This document shows positions 5,053 to 6,599 of a stretch of DNA of 6,599 nucleotides, piece after piece. A program made the translations under genes and the position numbers. The DNA is from Flavobacterium sp. (lineage in GTDB: Bacteria > Bacteroidota > Bacteroidia > Flavobacteriales > Flavobacteriaceae): assembly GCA_030151255.1 (NCBI GenBank), contig JASLED010000041.1, positions 1 through 6,599 of the forward strand, in the 5' to 3' direction. Position 1 is the stretch's first letter. Each line of letters opens with the position of its first letter. Below the pieces are notes generated by a model. The model made no database searches, was not told where the DNA came from, and worked only from the letters and a program-made list of their open reading frames with translations.

Positions 5053-5451
5053 TTAATACTCTTTATTAATTTGCAAAGCTTTAAATCCTCGCTCTGTTTT
5101 TATTTTAGTAAACAACACAATATCATTTATCTTTAGCGTTTCTGTCGAATCACTCGTGTGATAAAAGATACTTTCTTTCACCAGTTCTTCTTTAATAAAC
5201 CCAAAACCTTTATCATTCATATGAGTTACTATACCTTTATACACTTTTTTATTAGTAGCTGTTTCTTCTTTTATTTGTAAATGCGGAGGCACGGTAGTAA
5301 ACTGACCATTTATATCCACATAAATAAACATCTCTTCTAAAGATTTCCCTTTATTATTATTGGCCTTCTTGAAAATTCGCTTTTCTTCTTTATCTTTTCT
5401 CTTTTTTATTTTCTTTTTACCAAATTCTTTTTTGGTATATGAATCTGCCAT
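5053..5451 (-). CDS. Cold-shock-domain protein with basic N-terminal extension (132 aa)
   Basis: The N-terminal 35 residues are a highly basic, probably disordered tail (KKEFGKKKIKKRKDKEEKRIFKKA). A short acidic-hydrophobic linker follows (SLEEMFIYVDINGQFTTVPP, 38-57). The C-terminal half is a cold-shock domain: YKGIVTHMNDKGFGFI (71-86) with RNP1 K81-I86, and SIFYHTSD (94-101) as RNP2. Two-part proteins of this kind are widespread in Flavobacteriia. I infer that the tail adds non-specific RNA affinity. Known versions are usually nearer 150 residues, so the linker is short here. RNP2 has Tyr-His-Thr where Val-His-Phe is usual. The start is fixed by a ten-codon reading frame that stops three bases before this ATG. 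A Shine-Dalgarno-bearing leader upstream suggests translational control. It is the first gene of the operon with the 62-residue protein. Confidence 0.88.
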   Translation of the reverse strand: MADSYTKKEFGKKKIKKRKDKEEKRIFKKANNNKGKSLEEMFIYVDINGQFTTVPPHLQIKEETATNKKVYKGIVTHMNDKGFGFIKEELVKESIFYHTSDSTETLKINDIVLFTKIKTERGFKALQINKEY

Positions 5452-5454
5452 ATT

Positions 5455-5487
5455 TTATTTTCTAAATAATTTAATCCTATATCTCAT
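5455..5487 (-). CDS. Ten-codon leader reading frame of the cold-shock operon
   Basis: ATG at 5487 reads MRYRIKLFRK and stops with TAA at 5457-5455, three bases before the ATG of the next gene. It has the better ribosome binding site: GGAGGT ends eight bases before its ATG, while the cold-shock gene itself has none. A ribosome finishing here could restart directly at 5451. I infer a translational coupling device. The peptide is very basic and I do not know it from elsewhere. Confidence 0.45.
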   Translation of the reverse strand: MRYRIKLFRK

Positions 5488-5570
5488 CAATGGTTACCTC
5501 CCTTATTAAAAACCAACAATCCTATTGGGAACAACACATCCGTCCCTTTATCCATTACCGCTTAGTATAA
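5488..5570 (-). promoter_or_regulatory. Structured 5' leader with strong Shine-Dalgarno sequence
   Basis: Read on the minus strand, this leader is richer in G than its surroundings and ends in aagggaggt (5504-5496), a strong match to the 16S rRNA 3' end. Gggaaacaac-like pairing partners are few, but tccc (5530-5527) can pair with the ggga at 5546-5543 or with the ggga of the Shine-Dalgarno itself (5502-5499). Caat/attg can form a tiny stem between them. The promoter and transcription start were not identified. Cold-shock genes often have long leaders that change fold with temperature; whether this one does is inference. Confidence 0.5.
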
Positions 5571-6370
5571 TGTTAACAGGTAAAATGCTTAAAATTAAAA
5601 GAAAATTATCTCTAGAAAATTAATCAACTTACACTTTATGCTATAATCAAGTACAAATACTACCAATGAATACATATAGAAATGAATATACCCTATTTTT
5701 ATTCTATAAACAAGAATAACAAAAAGCAAGGCTTGTTTCTATACGCTTATAAAGAGTATTATAATTGTTGTTATTTTAGTAGGAAATAATCATTACTATT
5801 TCTTTAATGACTTTCTTTATTAACAATGAAGTTTATTCTTCCGCGGAGGTTTATTGAAGTAAATGACTTGTCAAGTCAAAAATGCTAAAGTAAATGATCA
5901 GCTAAATAATGAAGAAAAAAACCTTATCTGGTTTTCAAATATTTCACAAATATAACACTAATATTTAAACAAAAAACATTTTATTTTTTATTTTTCACAA
6001 ATTAGTTTGAAAAAATTTAAAAAATAAAAACACCCAATTACCATTCCCTGTTTATACAAGTCTAGCTTTTTCCTTTTATTTTTAACCTGAATTCGATTAA
6101 TATTTATGCATAAAAAAAGGTAAAAATCCGTATATTTAAGTATCTGTAAAGGTGATTCCAACGGACAAGTAAAAAATCAGCGTGAGATAAAGATCAAATT
6201 TATGCAGATTAAATATCTGTGCAATTTTTAAACATAAAGTAATTTTCTAAGAAAGAATTTATTGCCTATTTGAAAATAAGAATTATTAATTGCTATCGAA
6301 TTGAATGGAAAAGAAACGTATTTTAGGCTTCTCTAAAAAAGAATAATTTACCATTATAACATAAAATACA
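5571..6370. other. Long intergenic stretch without a convincing gene
   Basis: No gene of credible length is seen on either strand. Small features are: an inverted repeat with tataaacaag (5705-5714) against cttgttt-c-tata (5732-5742); a perfect 13-bp palindrome gacttgtcaagtc (5865-5877); a direct repeat aagtaaatga at 5857-5866 and 5888-5897; and aaatatt/aatattt at 5937-5943 and 5960-5966. Tatattta-type promoter words occur, including a perfect minus-strand TAnnTTTG at 5954-5947 that could feed the cold-shock operon through a very long leader. A frame of about 35 codons ending at 6231 contains GDSNGQVKNQREIKIKF but has no good start. Confidence 0.5.
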
Positions 6371-6407
6371 AAAAAAACTGCTTGGATTTAAACCAAGCAG
6401 TTTTTTT
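6371..6407. terminator. Strong symmetric rho-independent terminator
   Basis: Aaaaaaactgcttgg (6371-6385) pairs perfectly with ccaagcagttttttt (6393-6407) around a 7-base loop, giving a G+C core followed by T-runs in both directions. No gene in the window ends next to it, so the gene it served is either lost or lies to the right. Confidence 0.85.
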
Positions 6408-6439
6408 ATATACAACTTTTAATATAAGTGTCTTTTTTA

Positions 6440-6599
6440 AATCAATTATGGAATTTGATGGAGAATCCAGTGAAATTGACCACCTAATTCCGTTAAAAGT
6501 GATCACTTAATTCCGGTGGAAAGTGATCACCTAATTCCGGTGAAATTGACCACCTAAAAAACCAAGTTAAAACATGTCTAAATATCTTAGCTAAAATGC
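6440..6599 (+). mobile_element. End of an IS21-family insertion sequence (partial)
   Basis: The window ends in four spaced copies of a TGAYCACYTAATTCCG-type word with alternating gtgatcac and ttgaccac centres. IS21-family elements carry several such internal repeats at each end as transposase binding sites, before the istA gene. That gene would start at or beyond the right edge: the ATG at 6573 is followed by a stop after six codons, and another ATG starts at 6596. The outer boundary is not certain. A TGG at about 6449 or 6459 could be the terminal TG, but no target duplication can be tested here. Confidence 0.5.
6477..6562. repeat. Four direct repeats, 23-24-bp period
   Basis: Cores start at 6477 (tgaccacctaattccg), 6500 (tgatcacttaattccg), 6524 (tgatcacctaattccg) and 6547 (tgaccacctaaaaaac). 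The offsets are 23, 24 and 23 bp. Outer copies share ttgaccac and inner copies share gtgatcac. The regular two-turn spacing suits side-by-side binding of a protein. Confidence 0.85.

Noticed and set aside
5910..5969. Plus-strand frame of 19 codons beginning MKKKTLSGFQIFH
   Set aside because: It is too short, has no ribosome binding site and overlaps an AT-rich inverted repeat.
6128..6231. Short plus-strand frame containing GDSNGQVKNQREIKIKF
   Set aside because: It has about 35 codons, no start codon at its beginning and no recognisable family; it is mentioned only within the intergenic entry.
6477..6562. CRISPR array
   Set aside because: The repeats are only 16 bp with 7-8-bp gaps that are themselves similar, and there are no spacers.

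Overview
The window is strongly AT-rich. It reads as accessory DNA of a member of the Bacteroidota, most likely a flavobacterium. The basis is its codon and base composition, A-rich leaders that mostly lack a Shine-Dalgarno sequence, an IS1182-type transposase tail of the sort common in that phylum, and two cold-shock proteins of flavobacterial form. The species cannot be told from the sequence.

Left part (1-2250). After a nested palindrome lying in what looks like the tail of a broken minus-strand gene, there is an imperfect 65-bp hairpin (209-273). It is followed by one unrecognised gene (281-802). The gene is bracketed by inverted copies of an 11-bp word (264-274 and 812-822), which gives it the look of a cassette. 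Next to it lies the 3' remnant of an IS1182-family transposase on the minus strand. About 900 bp of decayed, gene-poor sequence with isolated hairpins follow.

Centre (2249-4319). A minus-strand relic of the C-terminus of a long HipA-type kinase toxin, broken by a frameshift and a stop, lies upstream of and divergent from an intact three-gene toxin-antitoxin operon, hipB-hipS-hipT. HipB is a small Xre-type DNA-binding protein. HipS corresponds to the N-terminal subdomain of HipA. HipT is the kinase core, with a GVQPK loop, an ATP lysine and the catalytic aspartates. The genes overlap by 1 and 8 bases. Three palindromes of the ATACC...GGTAT type precede hipB at 40-41-bp intervals and are probable HipB operators.

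Right part (4317-6599). A heavily mutated minus-strand pseudogene lies between hipT and a minus-strand pair of cold-shock-domain genes. The pair ends in a good terminator. It starts with a leader holding a strong Shine-Dalgarno sequence and a ten-codon reading frame that stops three bases before the first cold-shock gene. About 800 bp without a convincing gene follow, then a strong symmetric terminator. The window ends in four 23-24-bp repeats that look like the end of an IS21-family element whose genes lie outside.

Together this is a patchwork of mobile-element ends, relics and one working toxin-antitoxin unit next to a cold-shock operon.
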